Shown: piece after piece, positions 53,797 through 62,544 of the stretch
Numbering within the stretch: the stretch's first letter is position 1
How the letters are laid out: each line of letters starts with the position of its first letter
From: Acidimicrobiales bacterium
GTDB lineage: Bacteria; Actinomycetota; Acidimicrobiia; Acidimicrobiales; JADJXE01
Length of the DNA: 64,000 nt
Direction of reading: 5' to 3'
Assembly: GCA_016716005.1 (NCBI GenBank)
Contig: JADJXE010000001.1
Location: 2,059,001 to 2,123,000 of the forward strand
Program-made: the position numbers and the translations under genes
The notes under the pieces: generated by a model
Databases searched by the model: none
Told to the model about the DNA's origin: nothing
The model's input: only the letters and a program-made list of their open reading frames with translations

Positions 53797-53815
53797 ATAC
53801 GTCATACGATACGTC
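53797..53815. promoter_or_regulatory. Repeat upstream of the toxin–antitoxin pair, candidate operator
   Basis: Two exact ATACGTC copies at 53797 and 53809, with ATACG between, in a locally A/T-richer stretch 40-60 bp before the antitoxin start. Placement suits autoregulation. Confidence 0.45.
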
Positions 53816-53838
53816 GAGTGCTCTAAGGAGGCAATCCA

Positions 53839-53898
53839 GTGGACGTCGACTCCGGACACGGTCTGGTGAGGCTGCGAAGGCACCGCGTCGGCCCCTGA
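53839..53898 (+). CDS. Possible 19-residue peptide
   Basis: GTG start with a strong AAGGAGG seven bases upstream, encoding a basic 19-mer (ends RRHRVGP) that stops before a hairpin. No homology recognised. May be a leader peptide or a truncated start of a lost gene. Confidence 0.25.
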   Translation: MDVDSGHGLVRLRRHRVGP

Positions 53899-53903
53899 AC
53901 GGC

Positions 53904-53945
53904 GAAGGCCCAGGCCACCCGAAGCCGGGCGTGGCCAGGGCCTTC
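53904..53945. terminator. Long hairpin next to the tRNA-Gly fragment
   Basis: Left arm GAAGGCCCAGGCCAC (53904-53918), right arm GTGGCCAGGGCCTTC (53931-53945): 15 bp with one mismatch, 12-base loop. It lies eight bases past the 3' end of the tRNA-Gly fragment, as a tRNA terminator would. Confidence 0.6.
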
Positions 53946-53952
53946 TCACACG

Positions 53953-53993
53953 AGCGGGTGACGGGAATCGAACCCGCGTTCTCAGCTTGGGAA
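53953..53993 (-). other. tRNA-Gly(CCC) 3' half, attachment-site remnant
   Basis: On the minus strand it reads TTCCCAAGCTGAGAACG, then the T-arm GCGGG-TTCGATT-CCCGT, acceptor CACCCGC and discriminator T. The 5' half (acceptor GCGGGTG, D-arm) is absent; the sequence diverges in the anticodon loop. This is what integration into a tRNA gene leaves at one end. Confidence 0.8.
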
Positions 53994-54100
53994 TTCGATC
54001 AGGTCCGATTCGCTGACCTGCGCCGATGGACAAACGGGCAGCTCAGACCCGTTTTCCTGGTACCAACCCGTCCGCCCCGATCCGCTGAAACTCTTTCCGT

Positions 54101-54218
54101 TGTGGCACGAATGTGGCACGCCGAAGGGTGGCGGAAGGCGGTCAGCCGTTCTCAGCTTGGCGCAGAGTTCGCACCTGCTCGCGCTGCCGAATTCGGCTTC
54201 GTGCCACAGCGTGCCACA
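54101..54218. other. Att-like structure: 14-bp tRNA core flanked by inverted arm repeats
   Basis: CGTTCTCAGCTTGG (54147-54160) repeats 53977-53990 of the tRNA-Gly fragment. It is flanked by TGTGGCACG at 54101 and 54112 and by the inverse CGTGCCACA at 54200 and 54210. The wider untranslated stretch 53758-54405 (648 bp) otherwise holds the TA operator, a 19-codon frame, a hairpin and the tRNA fragment. Confidence 0.55.
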
Positions 54219-54405
54219 GGACTTAGTAGAGCTGGCGACGAGCGCTCGTCGAGGTGGGCGAGGATGAGCGACGCGACGTCGTGCACGTCTCGCGCCGCCA
54301 GGTGCAGTCAGCCTCGGCGGCCAGCGCCGTCGGCATGGTTCTGTGCGCGTCGGAACCCGACGCGACAACAATCAAGCACGCCTCGCCGTCGACCTCGGAG
54401 CAGCC

Positions 54406-55836
54406 ATGTCGGACTTCCCATCACTCACGCTGAAGCCCGATAGCTACGAGGCCGAGTGGGTGCTCGATGGGCGCACCTTCGCTGGCAACTTCGAAGCTCG
54501 TGCCGGCCGGTCGCCGCGAGCTGGCATCTATGGCGAACCCGATGGCCTTGGAGCTCCGATGCGGTCGTTCCCGCAGGAGTCCGAGATCGGCTTGCTCCGA
54601 GGGCGACTCCGGTCCGGCCAGGATGTCGTCATCGGTGACACGCACCTGTCGACCTGGTTCCCTGATCGGTCCATCGCTGCCGGCGGCTGGGCACTGGCCG
54701 GACTGGGCATCGCCGAGGTACCCGAGCTCAGGCTCAACAAGATGCGGGTCCAGATCACTGGCCTTGTGCCGCTGTTCGGCGTGTCGCCGATCAGGTCCGT
54801 CACCTGGCCGAAGACGCCGTTCGAGTCGGACGACCCGACCTATAGCGCGACGCTCGACAACGACGCCCACTTCCTGTGGGACTCGGGATCGTTGAAGCTC
54901 GAAGCCAGCTACGACGGGAGCTTCACCATCACCGATGGATTCCAGCACCGACTGCGTTTCGCGCCCGTGTTGACGTTGACGGCCAGTGCGCCCATGACGC
55001 CGGAGGAGTGGATCCGGCGGTGGCTGGAGCCACTCTGGCGCGTTGTCACCTTCCTGACGAATGTCAAGCAAGAGCTGTCGTGGGCCACCCTCAGCTGGAG
55101 CGTCGAAGAGGAGCCTCCGGAGGGCAAGCGTGTGACAGGCCAGCTGTTCGGCTCCGGAATCATGCAGGAACCCTACGAAGCAGTTCGTCCAGATCACGAC
55201 GAGACGAGGCCGTTGGTGCGGTTCCCTTCGCTGCCTCATTCCTTCATCGACATCGTCAGCCGCTGGCGTGATATCGACACCGACGACAACGTCTTTCTCC
55301 GGCTGCTGCGGCTGGTTCTGTTCCAACCCGAGCTGCCCGAGCACGCGCGTCTGGAGTTCCTCATCCAGGCGCTCGAATCTCTCCACACCGCTGAGCACGC
55401 CGCCGAGGATGAGCAAGCACAGGCGAACTACGCCCAGCGACGGAAGGACGTTCTCGAACGATTGAAGTCGACGGGGGTCGCGAGGGACGACTTGCAGTTC
55501 ATCAAGGAGAAGTGGAGCAGCCGGCGCATCGACTCGCTCGATCGGCGACTCCGCGACCTCGTCGCAATGGCTCCACCACAAGTCCAGAAGGCACTCACCG
55601 ACCTACTGCAGACGGAGATTGGACGGTCGATGCAGGCCGACGACAAGAAGACGATCGACGTTCAGATCCGAGTGCTCAGAAACGACCTCATGCACGGGAA
55701 TCGCCACTACGACGCTCATGACCTCCGGCCTTGGGCCTCCGCAGTAGAGGAGCTTTGCCGTGTGCACGCCTTGCGGCTGCTCGGTTTCAACCAGGATGAA
55801 GTAGCGGCCCTCGATGTCTGGACGTCGACGAGCTAG
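54406..55836 (+). CDS. ApeA-like HEPN-domain protein, putative antiphage effector
   Basis: 476 residues from ATG 54406 with GGAG upstream. The N-terminal ~220 residues are beta-rich (WVLDGRTFAGNFEA, LLRGRLRSGQDVVIGDTHLS, MRVQITGLVPLFG) and fit the ApeA N-terminal domain. The C-terminal ~150 residues are helical with LEFLIQALESLHTAEH and end in the HEPN RNase motif RNDLMH (R-x4-H). ApeA proteins cut RNA to abort phage infection; that role here is from family resemblance. First gene of the A/T-richer region. Confidence 0.72.
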   Translation: MSDFPSLTLKPDSYEAEWVLDGRTFAGNFEARAGRSPRAGIYGEPDGLGAPMRSFPQESEIGLLRGRLRSGQDVVIGDTHLSTWFPDRSIAAGGWALAGLGIAEVPELRLNKMRVQITGLVPLFGVSPIRSVTWPKTPFESDDPTYSATLDNDAHFLWDSGSLKLEASYDGSFTITDGFQHRLRFAPVLTLTASAPMTPEEWIRRWLEPLWRVVTFLTNVKQELSWATLSWSVEEEPPEGKRVTGQLFGSGIMQEPYEAVRPDHDETRPLVRFPSLPHSFIDIVSRWRDIDTDDNVFLRLLRLVLFQPELPEHARLEFLIQALESLHTAEHAAEDEQAQANYAQRRKDVLERLKSTGVARDDLQFIKEKWSSRRIDSLDRRLRDLVAMAPPQVQKALTDLLQTEIGRSMQADDKKTIDVQIRVLRNDLMHGNRHYDAHDLRPWASAVEELCRVHALRLLGFNQDEVAALDVWTSTS

Positions 55837-55964
55837 AGGGAGAGTATGCGGCACGGCAGACGCTGCAGATTTCTCGAAGCCGGGTTGGTGAATCGCAGGC
55901 GATGCTCAGAACCCACCGGATCAGGTCGGCTCGTACCTGGCGGATAGAAGGCACGTCGATCTGC

Positions 55965-58250
55965 TCAGGTGCCAGCGCGCCTCCCATCCAGCAGGTCCTC
56001 GAAGACACTCCGGTCTTGAGATGCGGTGCCCCCACCGGCGGTGACCGACGGGGTCGTGCGCCCCGAGGCTCGACTCTCGTCCGGATCCTCCCAGTCCTGG
56101 TTGGCAACCCACTCGTCGAGTAGCCGATCGAGTTCCTTCGCAGCGGCCGCGACATCGGTGTCGTCAGGAAAGGTCTTGGGCAAGTAGTAGACGAGTTCCC
56201 GGAGCGGTTCTACCGCCGACTCGGGACCGTTGGGTCGATGCCAATCGTCGGTGCAGCTCGAGATGACCTTGGGCAGATCCGTGAGAAGCTCTGATCTCAC
56301 TCGCTCCAGGAGAGACGCACGCTCGGCTTCCGACAGGATCGAAGCGAGTCGCTCGTTCCAAAGAACTGCTGGGTCGACTCCTGTGATGCAGTAGCGGATG
56401 AGCTCCGCGGCGAACGTCGACCGCATCGCCTCAGGGAACAATCCGAACTCGTTCAATCGAGCTACAAGTTCGTTGTCCGGGTCCCCTTCGAGCATGAGCC
56501 CGGGCTCTGCGAGACGGTCGAGCCTGGCCGGGTCTCGACTGAGCCACATCTGAAGGAACTGCTCATCGCAGCGCGTGGACAGGAAGCTGGTCCGCCGATT
56601 CCGCGCTCGCCAGGCCTCGTCGCCTTTGGGAAGGGGTTCCTCAAGCCTGTCGAGGACCGTGCTGAAGTTGGTGGCGGGGACGATGACTGCGCCCTGGACC
56701 CCTACGTCACCGCATGTGACCTCGCTGAGGAGGACGTCAAGCGGGAACCCGGTCAGCAAGTGGTGGAGAAGCTCGGGTGACCGCAAGAGGTCCGCGTACG
56801 CGTCGACCATCGTGGGATGCGCGAACACCCAGCCGCTCGCCCCGTTGCGGACGATGTGCTGAACGAGGCTGCCTCGAAGAGCCTCAAGCGAAGTCGTGAC
56901 ACCTCCGAGCGTGCTTCCTAGGCGAGCAAGGAGGTCCTCATCTTGGGTGCTTGGGATGATCGGACTCGGAAGCCAGTCGTGGTTGACGAAGATCAGGCCG
57001 AGTGCTGCGCGTGCGTCGGTGTCCAGGCCCGCCATCACATCCCGCAGGAACTCGCTCGGCCGCCCGAAGAACGACGCGAGAGATTCTGGTACCCCTGGCA
57101 TCACACGACCGGTGAAGGCCGGGTCACCCAGTCGGCGAGCAAGCTCCGGGGTGAAGCCAGGATGGCGGACCGTGGCTTCGAGATTCGGTTGCAGCCTTTC
57201 CAGGAACGAGTTCGGCTGCCGGCCGTGCCGCAGGTGGTTGTACAGGATTTGCTGTCGCTCGTCGGTGGTGAGGTCGGCCACATCGACCACAACCTGTGCT
57301 TCGTTGAAGAGTGGGAAGGAGCCAGGCTTCAAGTAGCTGTACGCCGCCTTGAAGACATAGTCGCGACAAGTCAGCACGAACATGCTGCCCGCCTTGATCG
57401 CGCCGTTCACTCGCTGAGCTCCCGTCGTCCAGGCCCACGCGAGCGATCGATCGAATTGGGTGGCACCGAACGCGTCATCGAGCCAGAAGAGCTGTCGTTC
57501 GTCGGGGTTCCATCGGTCCTGGAGGTCGGCGATCGAGTCGATCTTCACGACGGCGATGTCGAACTCGTCCGCTGCCCCAAGCGAAAGCTGTGCGGCGATC
57601 GTTGTCTTCCCCGTGGCGGGCGCACCGACGAGGAGCACGAAACCGTTGTCCGCCAACGCGTGTGCCGCCCGCTCGTATGTGCTGGTCAGAACGAGTTTGT
57701 CGAGGTCGGACCTCATGGCGTCGAGGACGGCTCGGGCTTGGCTGTAGGCCCGGTCGTCGAGGATCTGGGTGAGGTCGCCGAGTCCGTAGAGACGTGGGAC
57801 CAACCGGCGCAAGCGACTCGACTCTGCGATTGTCTGGTTGAGCCACGTGGATCCGAGTACGAGTACGTGTTTCACGCCTCGAGCCTTCAGCTCCGCTCTG
57901 ATCCTGCCCTCGCTCTGCCCGGTGACGCCTGCGTTCGTCATGAGCACGTAGACGTCGCATCGGCCGGCCTTCACGAGCCGCTCTGCCTTGTCGAGCTCGT
58001 CGACAAGGTCGCTCGGACCGATGGTGACTCCAGGCTTCGCCGTGTGCTTGCACTGCGCGACGAACTCGCCCTCAAGGAGAGAGCCGGGGTTGGGCGCCCA
58101 CTTCCCAGCGAACGCTCCATCTCGGCCCCCGTCGTTGTTGTCGAGGAAGGAGACAACCTCTTGACCGAGTACCTCTCGGAGCACTGTGTGGCAGAGCTGC
58201 TGGAACGCGTGCCACCCGAGGTCGTGCATGGCGAACGACGGGATAGTCAC
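55965..58250 (-). CDS. Mrr-type nuclease fused to an nSTAND3-like NTPase, putative antiphage defence
   Basis: 761 residues. N-terminal ~170: Mrr-like PD-(D/E)XK fold, FQQLCHTVLREVLGQEVVSF, NNDGGRDGAF (catalytic Asp) and FVAQCKHT (QxK). Central STAND-type NTPase: Walker A LLVGAPATGKTTIAAQL, Walker B LFWLDDAFGATQFD, sensor VLTCRDYVFKAA. The C-terminal ~350 residues are helical. STAND nucleases of this kind (Avs4-like/nSTAND3) sense phage proteins and then cleave DNA. Shorter than Avs4. GTG 58250 or ATG 58229. About 100 bp after hsdR on the same strand. Confidence 0.8.
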   Translation of the reverse strand: MTIPSFAMHDLGWHAFQQLCHTVLREVLGQEVVSFLDNNDGGRDGAFAGKWAPNPGSLLEGEFVAQCKHTAKPGVTIGPSDLVDELDKAERLVKAGRCDVYVLMTNAGVTGQSEGRIRAELKARGVKHVLVLGSTWLNQTIAESSRLRRLVPRLYGLGDLTQILDDRAYSQARAVLDAMRSDLDKLVLTSTYERAAHALADNGFVLLVGAPATGKTTIAAQLSLGAADEFDIAVVKIDSIADLQDRWNPDERQLFWLDDAFGATQFDRSLAWAWTTGAQRVNGAIKAGSMFVLTCRDYVFKAAYSYLKPGSFPLFNEAQVVVDVADLTTDERQQILYNHLRHGRQPNSFLERLQPNLEATVRHPGFTPELARRLGDPAFTGRVMPGVPESLASFFGRPSEFLRDVMAGLDTDARAALGLIFVNHDWLPSPIIPSTQDEDLLARLGSTLGGVTTSLEALRGSLVQHIVRNGASGWVFAHPTMVDAYADLLRSPELLHHLLTGFPLDVLLSEVTCGDVGVQGAVIVPATNFSTVLDRLEEPLPKGDEAWRARNRRTSFLSTRCDEQFLQMWLSRDPARLDRLAEPGLMLEGDPDNELVARLNEFGLFPEAMRSTFAAELIRYCITGVDPAVLWNERLASILSEAERASLLERVRSELLTDLPKVISSCTDDWHRPNGPESAVEPLRELVYYLPKTFPDDTDVAAAAKELDRLLDEWVANQDWEDPDESRASGRTTPSVTAGGGTASQDRSVFEDLLDGRRAGT

Positions 58251-58348
58251 TTGTCGCCGCCCGCAGTCGATCCGCTAGGCACAGCACACGCGTCGGCAGT
58301 CGAGGTACCTAGTCCGGGGGTGAGGGCGTTCGCCATGGCCGAGCGCTC

Positions 58349-61300
58349 TCAGTAGTGCTCGCGGATGTAGGCGTAGGCGCGGTCGAAGATCTCGCCTTGC
58401 GGTGGCAGGCCGCTGTCCTTAAGGACGAGGCGGAGCTGTTGGCGGACCTCGCGGTCGCCGGGCTGGCTCTCCTGCCAGCCGGTGCCTCGGACGGGCCGGA
58501 CGATGGCATCGATCTTCTCGACGACGGTTTCGATGATCACCGGGACGTCGGGCGGCGCGTACTCGGCGAGGATCTGCGTCAGCGCGCCCTTGTCTGCGTC
58601 GACCACCTTGATGTCGTCGAGACGCCCTTCCTCGTCGGCCTTCTCGGCCTCGACGAGGTCCTTGGCCAGTTCGAGGAGCTGCTTGAGGAACTCGACCGAA
58701 GCGGCGGCCGAGTCGATCTTCGCCCGGCGGAGCGCTTCGAGCCGGTCGGCGAGGCTCACCCATACCGGGTGGCTCGTGCCGCCGGCGAGCTTGCGTTGTA
58801 GCCGGGTCTCGAGCTTGTCGAGGATATCCTCGACGGTCGGCGGTTCGGGCTCGTCGCCCTCGTCGATGTCGGGGAACAGGTTGAGCTGGCGCAGCGCCTC
58901 GAACACCCCGGCGTCGATGGCGACAGTCTCCAGCCCTCGGCCATCGACGGTCACGTCAGACAGGTGCTCGTGGATCAGCTCAGCCGTCTTGGCCCCGAGG
59001 CGCTGCCAGAGCAGCCGATCGGGTGCATCCGTCGGCGTTACCGACTTGTAGATCCGCGCCAGCCACTTGTAGTCGCTCTCCACTGGCTTGAGCGCGGTGT
59101 CGGGCCACAGGAACTCGAACAACCCCTCGGCCCGGATGAACTCGGCGGCGAAGGCGTCCCTGGTCACTTGGTCGGGCAAGCACTCCTGCGCGGCGTAGAG
59201 CTGCTCGAATCCGGAAGCGTGCCGGTCGACGCTCACGAAGCGCGCCATGCAGGTGTCGATGTACTCGCCGAGGAGCGCCACGAGCTCGTCCACATCGCTC
59301 GGGAGCGCCTTGCGGACGCCCGTGTCCCTAACGGCGACGGCCTTCGCCAGCTCGTTGCCCATGCCCACGTAGTCGACGATCAGGCCGTGCAGCTTCTCCT
59401 GGCCGGTGTTCGGGTTCGACCACCGTCGGTTGGTCCGGCACACCGCCTGGAACAGCGTGTGCGCTCGGAGCGGCTTGTCGAGGTACATGACGCCCTCGAT
59501 CGGCGCGTCGAACCCGGTCAGCAGCTTCGCGGTGACGATAAGGATCTTCAGCGGGTCGTCGACGTCTCGGAACCGGTCCTTCACCTTGGCCTCGGCGTCA
59601 CGATCGCGGTCCCACGCGTCCCACTCGATTGGATCGCCCTTGGCGGTGGTCATCACCACGGTGGCTTCCTCGCCTGGTTCGAGCAGCGCGGTGATCGCGT
59701 CGTGGTAGGCGACGCACAGCTCCCTGTCGAACGCCACGACCTGTGCCTTGAGTCCGAGCGGAGCGACCTTCGACCGGTAGTGCTCGACGATGTCGGCGCA
59801 CACCGCCGCGATGCGATCCGGCGCCTTCATGATCTGATCGACACGGGACGCCCGCTTGGCGACGATGCCGGTCTCCCGCTCGTCGAGGCCCTCGGATTCA
59901 GCCAGCTCGGCGAAGGCCTGGTCGAGGGCGTCGTGGTCGATGTGGAAGTCGACGAGGCGCGTCTCGACGTGGATCGGCAACGTCGCACCGTCGGCGATCG
60001 ACCGCTCCACCGAGTAGTGGTTGAGCACGCCGTCCGGATCGTCCGGATCACCGAAGGTCGCCCACGTGTTGCGATCGTCGGTCGAGATCGGCGTACCGGT
60101 CAGCCCGATGAACTTGGCGTTCGGTAGCGCCTCGCGCATGTCGAGCCCGAGGCGACCCTCCTGGGTGCGGTGTGCCTCGTCGACCATCACCACGATGTTC
60201 GGTCGGTCGTTGAGCAGGCCGGCATCCTTGAAGCGGAAGATCGTCGTTACGATCACGCCGCGGGCGTCCTCCTTCAGCAGTCGGCGAAGCTGGTCCTTGG
60301 TCTCGCCGACCCTCAGGCCTGGGATGCCGACTGATGCGAACTCGCCCTGGACCTGCTCGATCAGGTCGAGGCGGTCGAGCACGACGAGGATCGTCGGCGC
60401 GTCGAGGTCGAGCTGTTGGCGCAGCTTCGCCGCGGCGAAGGCCATGAGCAGCGTCTTGCCCGAGCCCTGGTGGTGCCAGACGAGGCCCTGGCGCTTCGCC
60501 GTGTCCCGCACCCGTTCGACGATGCTGTCGACGGCCTCGACCTGCGGGTACCGGGGGATGACCTTCATGACGTAGCCGCCCTGGGTGGACGACCGCCGAG
60601 AGAACAGCGTGTAGGTCCGGAGGATGTCGAGGATCATCTCCGGAGCGAGGAGTAGCTCAGCCGATCGCAGGACGGAAGCCATCCCGGGCAGGAGCAGCTC
60701 GTCGGTCGTTCTCGACCACGGCAGCCAGGTCTCGGGCGGCTGGCGCACGGCTCCGTAGCGCAGGTCCTTGCCCTCGGTGGCGAACGACAGCACGTTGGGC
60801 ACGAAGAAGGCCGGGGTCTTCACCTCGTAACCGTTGTAGATGTCGTTGGCTCCGTTCAGCCACGACGTGTGCTTGCTGATCGGTGTCTTCGTCTCGCCGA
60901 CCACCAGCGGGAAGCCGTTCACGAACAGAACGAGGTCGTAACGGCGTTCCTCGTGACCGGGAGCGAAAGTCACCTCAGTCGACACGACCAGCCGGTTCGA
61001 CCTCGGCTCGTCGAAGTCGATCAAGCGAACCGGCACGTAGTCCTCGGTGTCGAGGAACTTGATCGTCTTGCGGCCGCACAGCCAGGCCGTCATCTCCTCG
61101 TTGGCGGCGACGAGGCCATCGTTGGCTACCGCGAGCAGCGTGGCCCGCAGGCGAGGCAGAACTTCCTCGATTCGCTCAGGGCGCTGGGCGATCACGGGGT
61201 TCAACCGGACGAGTGCCTCGCTCACGTACTCCTCGAGCATCACGCCATCGAGCTGACGAGGAAGGTCGGCCGGACCGGCGAAGCGCCAACCGAGGTCGCT

Positions 61301-61357
61301 CTTCGTTAGCCGATCGACGAGCGCAGCCTGGACAGCGGACTCCGCCAAGTCGCTCAC
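58349..61357 (-). CDS. hsdR: Type I restriction enzyme R subunit
   Basis: 1002 residues. N-terminal PD-(D/E)XK nuclease with RYDLVLFVNGFPLVVGETKTP (Asp…Glu-x-Lys). Superfamily 2 translocase: Walker A WHHQGSGKTLLMAF, Walker B VVMVDEAHRTQEG, motif III GLTGTPIS, motif V ILIVTAKLLTGFDAP and motif VI QAVCRTNRRW. It translocates and cuts DNA in the R2M2S complex. The GTG overlaps the hsdS stop. Confidence 0.95.
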   Translation of the reverse strand: MSDLAESAVQAALVDRLTKSDLGWRFAGPADLPRQLDGVMLEEYVSEALVRLNPVIAQRPERIEEVLPRLRATLLAVANDGLVAANEEMTAWLCGRKTIKFLDTEDYVPVRLIDFDEPRSNRLVVSTEVTFAPGHEERRYDLVLFVNGFPLVVGETKTPISKHTSWLNGANDIYNGYEVKTPAFFVPNVLSFATEGKDLRYGAVRQPPETWLPWSRTTDELLLPGMASVLRSAELLLAPEMILDILRTYTLFSRRSSTQGGYVMKVIPRYPQVEAVDSIVERVRDTAKRQGLVWHHQGSGKTLLMAFAAAKLRQQLDLDAPTILVVLDRLDLIEQVQGEFASVGIPGLRVGETKDQLRRLLKEDARGVIVTTIFRFKDAGLLNDRPNIVVMVDEAHRTQEGRLGLDMREALPNAKFIGLTGTPISTDDRNTWATFGDPDDPDGVLNHYSVERSIADGATLPIHVETRLVDFHIDHDALDQAFAELAESEGLDERETGIVAKRASRVDQIMKAPDRIAAVCADIVEHYRSKVAPLGLKAQVVAFDRELCVAYHDAITALLEPGEEATVVMTTAKGDPIEWDAWDRDRDAEAKVKDRFRDVDDPLKILIVTAKLLTGFDAPIEGVMYLDKPLRAHTLFQAVCRTNRRWSNPNTGQEKLHGLIVDYVGMGNELAKAVAVRDTGVRKALPSDVDELVALLGEYIDTCMARFVSVDRHASGFEQLYAAQECLPDQVTRDAFAAEFIRAEGLFEFLWPDTALKPVESDYKWLARIYKSVTPTDAPDRLLWQRLGAKTAELIHEHLSDVTVDGRGLETVAIDAGVFEALRQLNLFPDIDEGDEPEPPTVEDILDKLETRLQRKLAGGTSHPVWVSLADRLEALRRAKIDSAAASVEFLKQLLELAKDLVEAEKADEEGRLDDIKVVDADKGALTQILAEYAPPDVPVIIETVVEKIDAIVRPVRGTGWQESQPGDREVRQQLRLVLKDSGLPPQGEIFDRAYAYIREHY

Positions 61358-62544
61358 GATGCGCGCTCCAGCAGCTCGTCATACGAGTCGGGAATCTTGT
61401 GGGTACCCGATAGCAGGTCGGCGACCAGACTCCGTCGGGTCTGCTCGGCGGCCCTCAAGGCTGTCTCGGCAGACTGCACGAGGTTCTTGGCGTCCCCGAT
61501 GATGTTCAGAACTCTGTCCTGCTCTGCGATTGGAGGCACGGGGATCTCATAGGCCGTGATGACCCGCCTCGAGATCTTGCGCATCGAGCCTGACGTGCCG
61601 CTGGCCGATGCCATGATCTGGGACCGGGACCGAGTGGTGTTCAACGCCTCGGCAAGGTACGCAGGCTGAACCTCAGGTCCTGGCTTCAATCGCAGGGTCA
61701 GGTCGCTGAGGTAAGTCTCACGGAGGACCCGGTCGACGAAGCAGACAGCCCCAACCGTTTGGGGCGTATTTGACCTCGTGATCAGAACATCGCCGACGCT
61801 TACCAGAGCTGCACGTGGCATTGGCGTGTCGTCCCTTAGAGCCTTCGTCTCAAGCTGGTCGAATCGCCCGGGCCGGACCGCGCTCAGCTTGAGGACTCCG
61901 CGTTCACCCTCGGCTGGTGGGCGCCCCTCCGTGACGGGGCTGCGACCGCCGTCGATCTTGGTCAAGAGATCGTCGAGCGGCTTGCGATCCCACTCCGGGG
62001 CCTCAATCAGCTCGAAGCGCAGCGCTGCTACCAGGCGCTCGGCTGAATCCAGCTCGCGGTGTAGAGCACGCACCACTCGGTCGATCGCGGTGATGACGTC
62101 GACGATCCGCCGTTGGTCGGTCATGGGAGGGACAAGAACGGGATGCGGAAGCAACTCAGCCTTTGTGATGTGCCGCATCGTCGTGCCGTGCGTCTTGGAC
62201 TCCAGACCAGCGAGTGCATCCTCAAGGGCGAGCGCTAGCCACGCCTTGTCGATGCCCGCTCGCTCGACGACGCGGAACAGGTGCTGATTCAGCAGGGCAG
62301 GCCCTCGGTTCCAGATCCGGACCGCGAGGGTTCCGGACCATGAGAAGACGAGGTCGCCGTCTCCGAGTAAGCAGCGTTCGGGTACATCGACCACGGACCG
62401 GTCGACCGGCTCGCGTTCGTCAAGCAGCTGCTTGATACGGATCACCGGCAGGCCTTCGGTCCCCAGGTCAGCGGGCTTGAACGGATAGCCATTGAAGTAC
62501 TCAGCGACTTCGCCCAGGGTCGCTTCGCTCCAATTCTCACCCAT
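61354..62544 (-). CDS. hsdS: Type I restriction enzyme S (specificity) subunit
   Basis: 396 residues from ATG 62544. Two target-recognition domains: ~1-190 (SEATLGEVAEYFNGYPFKPAD, HPVLVPPMTDQRRIVDVI) and ~210-396 (RKPLDDLLTKIDGGRSPVTEG, YEIPVPPIAEQDRVLNII), each followed by a conserved coiled-coil helix. Each domain reads one half of the bipartite site. Its start overlaps the end of hsdM by eight bases. Confidence 0.93.
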   Translation of the reverse strand: MGENWSEATLGEVAEYFNGYPFKPADLGTEGLPVIRIKQLLDEREPVDRSVVDVPERCLLGDGDLVFSWSGTLAVRIWNRGPALLNQHLFRVVERAGIDKAWLALALEDALAGLESKTHGTTMRHITKAELLPHPVLVPPMTDQRRIVDVITAIDRVVRALHRELDSAERLVAALRFELIEAPEWDRKPLDDLLTKIDGGRSPVTEGRPPAEGERGVLKLSAVRPGRFDQLETKALRDDTPMPRAALVSVGDVLITRSNTPQTVGAVCFVDRVLRETYLSDLTLRLKPGPEVQPAYLAEALNTTRSRSQIMASASGTSGSMRKISRRVITAYEIPVPPIAEQDRVLNIIGDAKNLVQSAETALRAAEQTRRSLVADLLSGTHKIPDSYDELLERAS

